Positions 1 to 4,933 of a DNA stretch of 6,100 bases are shown here, in pieces (position 1 is the first letter of the stretch; every line of letters starts with the position of its first letter). The DNA comes from JAUVXY01 sp964392345 (GTDB lineage Bacteria; Actinomycetota; Humimicrobiia; Humimicrobiales; Humimicrobiaceae). A program made the position numbers and the translations under genes. The stretch lies in contig CAYMPQ010000080.1 of the NCBI GenBank assembly GCA_964392345.1, positions 1-6,100 on the forward strand, in the 5' to 3' direction. The notes under the pieces are model-generated. The model was not told the origin of the DNA. It ran no database searches and saw nothing but the letters and a program-made list of their open reading frames with translations.

Positions 1-1
1 C

Positions 2-346
2 GCCATGAGTATGGTCTATAGAATGTTAAAGCTAAAGAAGCTAATAACAGGATGGGTAAATTACTTTGGTATTGCAGATATGGGTAGACTTGTAAAATCA
101 TTGGATGAATGGCTAAGAAGAAGGATAAGAATGTGCTACTGGAAGCAGTGGAAGAAAATCAAGACCAGACTTGACAACTTAGTCAAGCTTGGCATTGATA
201 AGGCTAAAGCATGGGAATTTGCAAACACAAGGAAAAATTACTGGAGAATTGCAGGAAGCCCTATCCTTCAAAGGACATTTACCAATGAATACCTGAAGAA
301 ATTAAGCTTTCAATCAATAGCAGAAAGATATTCATTAGTGCATTAA
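2..346 (+). CDS. ltrA: Group II intron-encoded reverse transcriptase/maturase, C-terminal part (5' end outside window)
   Basis: This is the C-terminal end of a group II intron-encoded protein, which acts as reverse transcriptase and splicing maturase for its own intron. The visible part is the maturase (domain X / GIIM) region: LITGWVNYFGIADM, then a basic stretch with RRRIRMCYWKQWKKIK, then the characteristic NYWRIAGSPILQ block and a short tail ending SLVH. No HNH endonuclease domain follows. The frame is open to the left window edge, so the ATG at position 5 is very likely an internal methionine; full-length family members have several hundred residues. The stop lies 85 bases before the proposed intron 3' end, as expected for an ORF sitting in domain IV just before domains V and VI. 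The family assignment is firm; activity cannot be judged from this fragment. Confidence 0.9.
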   Translation, partial: AMSMVYRMLKLKKLITGWVNYFGIADMGRLVKSLDEWLRRRIRMCYWKQWKKIKTRLDNLVKLGIDKAKAWEFANTRKNYWRIAGSPILQRTFTNEYLKKLSFQSIAERYSLVH

Positions 347-354
347 TTCTATTG

Positions 355-387
355 AACAGCCGTATGCCGAACGGCTTGTGCGGTGGT
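355..387 (+). ncRNA. Group II intron domain V (catalytic hairpin)
   Basis: A hairpin directly downstream of the intron ORF fits domain V. GCCGTAT (359-365) pairs with GTGCGGT (378-384, with G-U pairs), a two-base bulge TT lies at 376-377, and GCC (366-368) pairs with GGC (373-375) around the loop GAAC. The catalytic-triad position reads A-G-C (358-360), with A358 facing G385 instead of pairing. Position, shape and the domain VI that follows support the call; the bulge and triad details may be degenerate. Confidence 0.75.
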
Positions 388-431
388 GTGAGAGGACGGC
401 TACCCAAATAATGAGTGACCTCCTACTCGAT
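388..431 (+). ncRNA. Group II intron domain VI and 3' splice site
   Basis: GAGAGG (390-395) pairs with CCT and CTC (422-424 and 426-428), leaving A425 bulged. A bulged adenosine seventh from the intron end is the hallmark of the branch point in domain VI. The intron would end in CTACTCGAT at 431, giving the usual AY 3' terminus. Sequence from 432 on is then the 3' exon or target site. The 5' part of the intron lies outside the window. Confidence 0.75.
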
Positions 432-499
432 TGTTGTTCCTAAAGGAAGACATATAACAACCAGCAGGTAATTAATAATCCTTAAACAGGGTGGAATAA
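432..499 (+). other. 3' flank of the group II intron, no gene recognised
   Basis: Short stretch between the intron end and the transposase remnant. One frame reads VVPKGRHITTSR then a stop, which I do not recognise. TTGTT near 432-437 and AACAA near 458-463 could form a weak hairpin. Nothing else is supported here. Confidence 0.4.
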
Positions 500-862
500 T
501 GCAGCGCAAAAAGGGGAAGGCTTAAAAAAGAGGATGATGGGCTCGAGTTCCATATCATAGAAAATGAAAGTCCCGGGAGATTGAACAGGTCCTGGGCACG
601 GCTCATACAACAGAAGGTATATGAAGTAGATCCCCCTGATATGCCCCAGGTGCGGGGGAGATATGAGGATAATTGCTTTTATAGAAGACTATAAGGTGGT
701 AAAGAAGATACTTGATTATCTGGGTATATATGAGAATCCCACGGAAAGAGGCCTCTGCCTAATATAGAAACTTACTCTGATGAGTTTGATGATTATATAG
801 ACTGCGACCATGTGTGCTAGGATGATTGTAGAGTTGCAGGGTACTGGCCTGTTATAAAATAG
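500..862 (+). pseudogene. IS91-like transposase, decayed C-terminal remnant
   Basis: Reading with frame corrections gives a recognisable transposase C-terminus: LNRSWARLIQ, then KVYEVDP, then (after dropping one C from the five at 632-636) LICPRCGGDMRIIAFIEDYK and VVKKILDYLGIYE. A second frame change near 733-750 leads to PNIETYSDEFDDYIDCD. The CPRCGG pair of cysteines and the SWARLIQ...VDP...IIAFIEDYKVVKKIL pattern are typical of the C-termini of IS91-family (Y2, rolling-circle) transposases as I recall them. The frame has an in-frame TAG at 818-820 and then a further plausible end at 860-862. The N-terminal catalytic part with the HUH and tyrosine motifs is absent upstream, where the group II intron sits. 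This is a non-functional relic; the exact IS cannot be named. Confidence 0.8.
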
Positions 863-1120
863 ACCTGGACAGGTTATTTTTCTTATTTATTCTTTCACTG
901 CGTGTATTTCCTGCTCCAGTATCATTATCTATAATGCTTATTGAATCCGATAACCTAAAATATGTCGACTGTTGGCTTTTTATAGGCCGGTGATCCAGAA
1001 GCAAGTTCTTATGAATTGATATTAGGTCTCAGGATAAGCTTTGCACGCTGGCTTGTGCTTATAATATTATTTTTCTCTGTATATAGGCTGGTATCCAGTA
1101 AGTTCTAAATTAAATACTGA
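863..1120. other. Non-coding stretch after the transposase remnant
   Basis: No reading frame here looks like a gene on either strand. It starts with a small wobble-containing stem (GGCCTGT at 846-852 against ACAGGTT at about 869-875) followed by a T-rich run, which could be a relic of the IS 3' end or of a terminator. It also holds the imperfect direct repeat listed separately. It ends at the stop codon of the minus-strand toxin gene. Confidence 0.4.
981..1106 (+). repeat. Imperfect direct repeat pair (981-1009 and 1082-1106)
   Basis: TATAGGCCGGTGATCCAG at 981 and TATAGGCTGGTATCCAG at 1082 are each followed within a few bases by AAGTTCT. The copies differ by one substitution and small gaps and are about 100 bases apart. 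They may be relics of tandem duplication or of element ends. No function is evident. Confidence 0.5.
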
Positions 1121-1393
1121 TTAGGAGAATAAATCGGAATGTGTTCCTGTTCTAATAAATATAATATCATTATCAAATAATTGATAAATCAGTAACCAAT
1201 CGGATTGAATATGACATTCTCTGCAGTAAACATAATTACCAGTTAGATTATGGTCCTTATTCTTCTCAGATAATTGCTTGCCGCTTTCAAGTAATTTCAT
1301 AATAGACTTTATTTGCTGCATATTGTATCCACGTCTTATACATAGCTTAAAATCTTTTTTAAACTGCGCTGTATAACGTACGTTTTTGCTCAT
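1121..1393 (-). CDS. yafQ: YafQ-family mRNA interferase toxin (RelE/ParE superfamily)
   Basis: This 90-residue protein matches the YafQ branch of the RelE/ParE superfamily. These toxins cut mRNA on the translating ribosome and stop growth until neutralised by their antitoxin. It opens with the family's start (RYTAQFKKDFK) and ends with RTGTHSDLF. All residues described as important in E. coli YafQ have visible counterparts: H48 in KDHNLTG, H61 and D65-W66 in CHIQSDWLLIY, H85 in GTH, and F89. The length is normal, so the toxin looks intact. Its ATG overlaps the antitoxin stop by four bases (ATGA, 1390-1393), which implies translational coupling, and AAGGA precedes the ATG inside the antitoxin gene. 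Assignment rests on motif recognition and operon partner; which codons it cuts cannot be read from the sequence. Confidence 0.92.
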   Translation of the reverse strand: MSKNVRYTAQFKKDFKLCIRRGYNMQQIKSIMKLLESGKQLSEKNKDHNLTGNYVYCRECHIQSDWLLIYQLFDNDIIFIRTGTHSDLFS

Positions 1394-1668
1394 AAGTCCA
1401 TTTCCTTAAAAAATTCATCTACACTTTTAGCCTTTGACGGTATTATGCCTTTTTTGATTTTTTCTGCTTCTTTTATTGCAGCTAAGGTTATTTCATTAGG
1501 TTGCGGTATTTTTACTGAGAATGGCAGGCCACCAGTTAAAATTACCTGATTTAAAAAAATGTTTATTGCATCTGTTGTAGATAAACCTAATCTATCAAGC
1601 AATTTTTCCACATCTGCTTTTATAGCAGGTTCAACACGCAAATGAATTGTAGATGTCTTTTTAGCCAT
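1390..1668 (-). CDS. dinJ: DinJ/RelB-family antitoxin
   Basis: A 92-residue antitoxin that binds and inhibits the YafQ toxin encoded just downstream and, by family precedent, represses its own operon as a ribbon-helix-helix dimer. The N-terminal DNA-binding strand is visible as STIHLRVEP (residues 6-14), followed by two helices with the DinJ-type GLSTTDAINIFLNQV and the conserved LPFSVKIPQPN. The charged C-terminal end (AKSVDEFFKEMDL) is where relatives wrap the toxin. The start is well supported: AAAGGAG (1684-1678 on the minus strand) lies nine bases before the ATG. The gene comes first in the operon, so antitoxin is made before toxin, the standard order. Both genes appear intact, so the module may be functional despite the decayed surroundings. 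Confidence 0.92.
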   Translation of the reverse strand: MAKKTSTIHLRVEPAIKADVEKLLDRLGLSTTDAINIFLNQVILTGGLPFSVKIPQPNEITLAAIKEAEKIKKGIIPSKAKSVDEFFKEMDL

Positions 1669-1713
1669 ATATATTCACTCCTTTACTGATATAATATATT
1701 GAATGTAGCACTA

Positions 1714-1728
1714 ATTATAGCATAATGC
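1714..1728 (-). promoter_or_regulatory. Extended -10 promoter of dinJ-yafQ with overlapping palindrome
   Basis: On the minus strand TGCTATAAT (1722-1714) is a perfect extended -10 element, about 45 bases before the dinJ ATG. No good -35 sits at the right distance, which fits an extended -10 promoter. The palindrome GCATAATGC (1720-1728) touches the -10 and is a natural place for DinJ autorepression. The promoter is seen in sequence; the operator role is inferred. Confidence 0.55.
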
Positions 1729-1760
1729 AACACAAATTTTATAGAAAAGTCAATAGAATA

Positions 1761-1876
1761 CGGTTTTTAATGTTATCAATATTGTCCAGTCCGGGGAGCC
1801 AATCACTATCGCTCAAACTATCTTCAGAGGTAAATTAGTCAACAGAGAACCTGACAAGATACATTACAAGTACTGA
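1761..1876 (+). pseudogene. Remnant of an unidentified reading frame (first copy of a repeated segment)
   Basis: An open stretch with no start codon reads TVFNVINIVQSGEPITIAQ, continues with TIFRGKLVNREPDKIHYKY and stops with TGA. I do not recognise the family. Its first part recurs at 3550-3579 with third-position changes, which suggests that both derive from a once-coding sequence. It lies between the dinJ promoter and the second transposase-tail copy and is surely not an intact gene. The 1669-1975 gap holds only this, the dinJ promoter and that tail. Confidence 0.4.
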
Positions 1877-1899
1877 TTTCCAAGATAAACGTTTCCTTT

Positions 1900-1970
1900 G
1901 ATGAGTTTGATGATTATATAGACTGTGACTATGTGTGTCAGGTTGATTACAGGGCCGCAGAATATTTGGC
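1900..1970 (+). pseudogene. Second, diverged copy of the IS91-like transposase tail
   Basis: This stretch repeats 780-850: TGATGAGTTTGATGATTATA is identical in both and the following 45 bases are clearly related. It reads DEFDDYIDCDYVCQVDYRAA. Where the first copy has a TAG (818-820), this copy has CAG, so the frame runs further before decaying into the sequence antisense to the ATPase end. It is only the last few dozen codons of the transposase, with nothing upstream that matches the rest. It is a relic of a second insertion or of a rearranged duplicate. Confidence 0.65.
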
Positions 1971-1975
1971 TTGCA

Positions 1976-3280
1976 TTATTCATCACTTAACAGATAAACA
2001 GAATATAACGGAATGGATTTTATATTATTTACAAACCCGAAATTTCTTGAAGATATTTTAATCGAATATTTAGGATTATATTTTTCAATATATATTTTCA
2101 ATGATTTTGCTTTTGTATTGGTTGCCGACTTGACTTCAACGGGTATCACATTTCCATCTATGTTCAATAAAAAGTCAATTTCAGCATCCTTTTTCGATTT
2201 CCAATAATTGAGTTTTAAGCCGTTTGCAGCAAAAGACTGTGCTACATAATTTTCACAAAGCATTCCTTTGTAGAAATTAAAGTCATTAGCATATAGATCT
2301 TTTAGTTTTATGCCGCTAATTTCGCATAATAAACCCACATCATTTAGATATATTTTAAATGTGTTTTCTTTTTCATAAACACTAATAGGGATTTTTGGAG
2401 TTTCCACAAGTGCACATTTGTTTACCATATTGCTGTTTAAAAGCCAATCTATAGAGGTTTTATAATTTCTTTTATTGGCTTTTTCTTCAACGATTTTATA
2501 GGTGAATTTAGTGTTTTCTCTGTTTAACTGTTTTGGCACTGATTTATACAGTTTATTGATTTTGATATTTTCGGCACTCGTTGTATATTTGCTCATGTCA
2601 TACATATATGCATCTATTATGTTTTGTTTTATTATATTATCGTAATTACTTAGATTGCAATCTTTTTTGATGTACTCCAGTACACAAGCAGGCATACCGC
2701 CTACATATAAATAATCCCTGTATAATGATAATGCCTTTTTATGTATGGGCTCCATCATTTTAGTATTGTTTATGAAACATTCTTTTATTTTTTCAGTTAA
2801 AGCATCTTGATTGACGGCCCACAAAAATTCTTCAAAATCCATTGGACATAGCATTACTTTTCTGACTTTGCCAACGGGATAAGAATTTTTAAATCTATTT
2901 AGTGCAACCCCAAGCAAACTGCCTGCACATACAATATTATATTTTTCCTTTGCTTCATTAAAGTATTTTAATGATGTGACAGCTCTTTCGCTAACTTGTA
3001 TTTCGTCAAAAAATATTACTGTACCTTCCAGCACTATTTTTATATCTTTTATAATTGAAATAGATGTAATTATTTCTTTTGGGTCAAGGGTGCTTTCAAA
3101 AATTTCTTTTATGCTCTCTTCTTTTTCTAAATTAATGTATAAATAATTCGAATAATTTTCTTTGCAAAACTCATCTAATATATATGTTTTGCCCACTTGT
3201 CTTGTACCGACAAGCATATACGGCATATCAGATAATGAGTTTTTCCAGTTTATTAAGTCTTTTATAATTTTTCTTTTCAT
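1976..3280 (-). CDS. Predicted AAA+ ATPase with C-terminal DUF4143 domain (AAA_14 family)
   Basis: A 434-residue protein of the AAA_14/DUF4143 family, predicted AAA+ ATPases that are widespread in accessory DNA of bacteria and archaea; their cellular role is not established. The ATPase half shows Walker A GTRQVGKT (residues 25-32), Walker B VIFFDEIQ with D92-E93, and the AGSLLGV block near 119-125, followed by PMDFEEFL (146-153). The DUF4143 half contains the typical YVGGMP (192-197). It ends in a nuclease-like pattern, EID near 367-369 and VEVKSA near 381-386, resembling the D...ExK core of PD-(D/E)XK folds. I chose ATG 3280 because GGGTGG lies just upstream and the -10 overlaps the alternative TTG at 3298. 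Length and motifs are complete, so the gene appears intact. It stands alone, with no partner gene. Confidence 0.88.
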   Translation of the reverse strand: MKRKIIKDLINWKNSLSDMPYMLVGTRQVGKTYILDEFCKENYSNYLYINLEKEESIKEIFESTLDPKEIITSISIIKDIKIVLEGTVIFFDEIQVSERAVTSLKYFNEAKEKYNIVCAGSLLGVALNRFKNSYPVGKVRKVMLCPMDFEEFLWAVNQDALTEKIKECFINNTKMMEPIHKKALSLYRDYLYVGGMPACVLEYIKKDCNLSNYDNIIKQNIIDAYMYDMSKYTTSAENIKINKLYKSVPKQLNRENTKFTYKIVEEKANKRNYKTSIDWLLNSNMVNKCALVETPKIPISVYEKENTFKIYLNDVGLLCEISGIKLKDLYANDFNFYKGMLCENYVAQSFAANGLKLNYWKSKKDAEIDFLLNIDGNVIPVEVKSATNTKAKSLKIYIEKYNPKYSIKISSRNFGFVNNIKSIPLYSVYLLSDE

Positions 3281-3297
3281 ATTTACCACCCATAGCA

Positions 3298-3325
3298 ATT
3301 ATCTCATTTATTTTCATTTTGTCAA
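3298..3325 (-). promoter_or_regulatory. Promoter of the AAA_14 ATPase gene
   Basis: On the minus strand TTGACA (3325-3320), a perfect -35, is followed after 16 bases by GATAAT (3303-3298), a 5/6 match to the -10. Transcription would start near 3291, leaving a leader of only about eleven bases that begins at the GGGTGG ribosome binding site. This supports ATG 3280 as start and argues against the upstream TTG. Confidence 0.65.
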
Positions 3326-3350
3326 CTTATTAATGTAGATAATATGCTAA

Positions 3351-3384
3351 TATCACATATTATTCACGTTAAAAATATGTGATA
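3351..3384. repeat. Perfect 11-bp inverted repeat upstream of the ATPase promoter
   Basis: TATCACATATT (3351-3361) and AATATGTGATA (3374-3384) are exact reverse complements separated by 12 bases. They lie about 26 bases upstream of the ATPase -35. There is no adjacent T-run, so an operator or protein-binding site is more likely than a terminator. Function is inferred. Confidence 0.55.
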
Positions 3385-3406
3385 AGTTTCATTTATTGAA
3401 ATAATA

Positions 3407-3517
3407 TCAATACTTCCTATAAATTACTTCCTCATGCACAACCTCATCTGCATACAAACTCGCCGGCATTATGCTAAAACTTTTTTTGATATCATGTTTC
3501 ATTAGCAAAGCAAACAT
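3407..3517 (-). CDS. Possible small ORF, 36 residues, unknown
   Basis: An ATG at 3517-3515 is preceded by AAGGGG eleven bases upstream (3533-3528), and the frame runs 36 codons to a TGA. The peptide starts MFALLMKHDIKKSF and continues SIMPASLYADEVVHEEVIYR. I recognise no family. The start spacing and the mixed hydrophobic/acidic composition look protein-like, but the length is short, and it may be the surviving piece of a longer gene. It points toward the ATPase gene on the same strand, with the 11-bp inverted repeat just after its end. Confidence 0.3.
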   Translation of the reverse strand: MFALLMKHDIKKSFSIMPASLYADEVVHEEVIYRKY

Positions 3518-3549
3518 AATAAAACTTTCCCCTTAAAACAATGTTATTT

Positions 3550-3594
3550 GTTATCAACATCGACCAGTCCGGGGAGCCAGCTGAATTTGTAAAC
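3550..3594 (+). repeat. Second copy of the unidentified segment seen at 1772-1801
   Basis: The 30 bases 3550-3579 match 1772-1801 at 27 positions, including an identical CAGTCCGGGGAGCCA. In frame the copy reads VINIDQSGEPAEFVN and then stops. Two of the three differences fall in third codon positions and are synonymous, which suggests common descent from coding sequence. Beyond 3580 the copies diverge completely. Confidence 0.55.
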
Positions 3595-3949
3595 TAAAGC
3601 TTTTCTATATCCACCCAAGATCCTATTCCTCTGGTAGTAGTTTCTATAACAATTTAACTCATTCTCATTAGTTTTAAGAATGAAAATTCACTATAGTTGA
3701 TTCTTTATAATTGATGGGAAAACAAAATAAACTAATTCAAAATTTTCAGCTGTGAATTTAATATGTTATGCAATTAATTTAAATTTGGATATAATATTAA
3801 TAGAATGGTTCAATGGTGATGTACTCCTAGGAATTTATTATACCGTTGAATAATCATTTATGGCAATGGTTTGAATTGATATGTGGGAAAATACCAGATA
3901 GAAAAAAAGTGCTTGAGTTTATCCCATTTTTACAACAAGGAGAGAATCA
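3595..3949. other. Intergenic stretch before the MNT/HEPN operon
   Basis: No gene is supported here. A short minus-strand frame (3658-3594) reads VIETTTRGIGSWVDIEKL before a stop and might be the end of a lost gene. TCATTCT (3659-3665) and AGAATGA (3677-3683) form a 7-bp inverted repeat. A plus-strand frame from about 3822 to 4004 reads protein-like (HLWQWFELICGKIPDRKK) but has no start codon and overlaps the nucleotidyltransferase gene out of frame. Confidence 0.4.
3767..3795 (+). promoter_or_regulatory. Possible promoter of the MNT/HEPN operon
   Basis: A perfect -10 hexamer TATAAT (3790-3795) lies 17 bases after a poor -35 (TATGCA). It would give a leader of roughly 150 bases. In such AT-rich DNA a chance match is quite possible. 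Confidence 0.25.
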
Positions 3950-4246
3950 ATGGATAGAAGAGGGGAATTACGGAAAACAGCTGAAAGATGCGTCTGGGTA
4001 TTAAAAGATAAATATAAAGTAAAAAAAGTCTTTCTTATTGGATCTTTAGTCACAGGTTTTATTCATGAAAGATCAGATATTGACTTAGTTGTGGAGGGTT
4101 TATCTTCAGATCTTTATATGAAAGCCCTAACCGATTTATGGGATCTCTTACCTACTGGAGTAGAACTCAATCTTATTCCTTATGAGGATGCCTTTGAAAA
4201 TTTAAAAGAGGAAACCCTCAAAAAGGGAGAACTTATATATGGATAA
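3950..4246 (+). CDS. MNT-type nucleotidyltransferase (antitoxin-like partner of HEPN protein)
   Basis: A 98-residue minimal nucleotidyltransferase of the DNA polymerase beta fold. The core motif is plain: IGSL at residues 30-33 (the Gly-Ser of helix N), then SDIDLVVEG with D43 and D45 as metal-binding aspartates. At the usual place of the third acidic residue the sequence reads VELNLIPYED, so E72 would stand where many relatives have Asp. In characterised MntA-HepT pairs this enzyme neutralises the HEPN toxin by adding AMP to a tyrosine beside its active site; that role is inferred here from context. AAGGAG seven bases before the ATG fixes the start. The gene overlaps the HEPN gene by eight bases (4239-4246), indicating coupled translation. 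Size and motifs suggest an intact enzyme. Confidence 0.88.
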   Translation: MDRRGELRKTAERCVWVLKDKYKVKKVFLIGSLVTGFIHERSDIDLVVEGLSSDLYMKALTDLWDLLPTGVELNLIPYEDAFENLKEETLKKGELIYG

Positions 4247-4706
4247 AGAAAACTTGAAAAAACAAGTAGAAGTTGAAATATGGAATCTGGAAAGATTGGT
4301 CAAAGAAATGATAGAGATCACTGATAAAATTGCCGGTGAGCCATATTTTATAGAAACAAGAGCTGCTGGAAGTATACTCCATGATTTTTATTGTGGTGTG
4401 GAAAAGATTTTTGAAAGAATTACAATTTTTATAAATAACGAGCTTCCTAAGGGGGAGGATTGGCACAAAGAACTCCTTTTACAAATGGCATGCCCTATAG
4501 AGGGAATTCGTGGGGCAGTAATTAGTCAAGACTTATTGGAAAAATTAAAAGAATATCTTCGTTTCCGTCATCTATTTAGAAACATTTATGGTTTTGAACT
4601 TAAATGGGAAAGGTTTAAGAACTTATCCTTATCATTACCCATAATCCTCGGTGAACTTAAAGGTGATCTTGAAAGATTTATGGACACTTTAAATAAATTA
4701 CGTTGA
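4239..4706 (+). CDS. HEPN/HepT-like protein (toxin-like partner of MNT)
   Basis: A 155-residue, mainly helical protein with the features of HepT-like HEPN proteins: an N-terminal helix rich in charged residues, a central helix with RAAGSILHDFYCGVEKIFER (41-60), and the block YLRFRHLFRNIYGFEL (106-121) followed by KWERFKNLSLSLP. HEPN toxins carry an R-X4-H-X-Y active site for RNA cleavage. Here the same spacing reads R110-X4-N115-X-Y117, so Asn stands at the histidine position, while Y117 is at the place of the tyrosine that MNT partners modify with AMP. I recall relatives with Asn there, so it may be a subfamily trait and not damage. The gene overlaps the nucleotidyltransferase stop by eight bases, and GGGAGA precedes its ATG. 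Membership in the MNT-HEPN pair class is secure; ribonuclease activity is uncertain. Confidence 0.83.
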   Translation: MDKENLKKQVEVEIWNLERLVKEMIEITDKIAGEPYFIETRAAGSILHDFYCGVEKIFERITIFINNELPKGEDWHKELLLQMACPIEGIRGAVISQDLLEKLKEYLRFRHLFRNIYGFELKWERFKNLSLSLPIILGELKGDLERFMDTLNKLR

Positions 4707-4717
4707 GATGAAACGAA

Positions 4718-4752
4718 AAGCATATAGCTTAAAAATTTCAAACTATATGCTT
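4718..4752 (+). repeat. Perfect 10-bp inverted repeat after the HEPN gene
   Basis: AAGCATATAG (4718-4727) and CTATATGCTT (4743-4752) pair perfectly around a 15-base loop, 11 bases after the HEPN stop. Reading rightward it has no T-run; reading leftward it is followed by CTTTTCGTTT. It may cap the 3' end of the operon mRNA, but it is not a standard terminator for it. Confidence 0.45.
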
Positions 4753-4777
4753 CTAGTACTCTAATGTAGTAAGAGTG

Positions 4778-4933
4778 ATGAGGAAGAATAAGAATCAAAT
4801 TTTAAGGACTGCTGCAGATGAGTTTACAAAAAAAGTAAGTAAGCTCCCAAGTCTTCTCGAGATTGCCATTGTGGGTTCTATGGCTATGGAAGCAGAAAAA
4901 AGTTTAAAAAATGCTGTGGGAATCAAATTCTAA
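4778..4933 (+). pseudogene. Truncated nucleotidyltransferase, N-terminal part only
   Basis: A 51-codon frame starts MRKNKNQILRTAADEF and reaches LPSLLEIAIVGSMA. The IAIVGSMA block is the Gly-Ser motif that opens a polymerase-beta-fold nucleotidyltransferase, and the LRTAADEFTKKVSKLPSL lead-in resembles that of stand-alone nucleotidyltransferases I know from other bacteria. The D-x-D metal site that should follow within about ten residues is missing: after Ala36 the frame turns into MEAEKSLKNAVGIKF and stops. The break near 4885-4890 is probably a deletion junction. It lacks a strong ribosome binding site and overlaps the next ORF by 23 bases. It sits directly behind an MNT/HEPN pair but is not a copy of that MNT, because the sequences differ. 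Confidence 0.6.

Noticed and set aside
5..7. ATG as start codon of the maturase gene
   Set aside because: The frame is open to the window edge and the residues fit the interior of a maturase, so this is an internal methionine.
2013..2207. Plus-strand ORF of 64 codons
   Set aside because: It lies antisense within the well-supported ATPase gene and has no recognisable motif.
3296..3298. TTG start adding six residues to the ATPase
   Set aside because: It overlaps the predicted -10 and has no ribosome binding site, while the ATG at 3280 has GGGTGG just upstream.
3659..3683. Possible metal-regulator box around TCATTCT/AGAATGA
   Set aside because: The 7-bp repeat is short, does not match a known operator well and has no promoter or gene placed to use it.
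3822..4004. Protein-like plus-strand frame running into the nucleotidyltransferase gene
   Set aside because: It has no start codon, begins after a TAG, overlaps the real gene out of frame and matches no family I know.
4233..4466. Minus-strand ORF of 77 codons
   Set aside because: It is antisense to the HEPN gene; its Phe/Ile-rich composition is what reversed AT-rich coding sequence gives.
4718..4752. Rho-independent terminator of the MNT/HEPN operon
   Set aside because: The stem is perfect but AT-rich and no T-run follows on the plus strand, so I list it only as an inverted repeat.
4586..4798. Minus-strand ORF of 70 codons
   Set aside because: It is antisense to the end of the HEPN gene and the following hairpin, with no motif.
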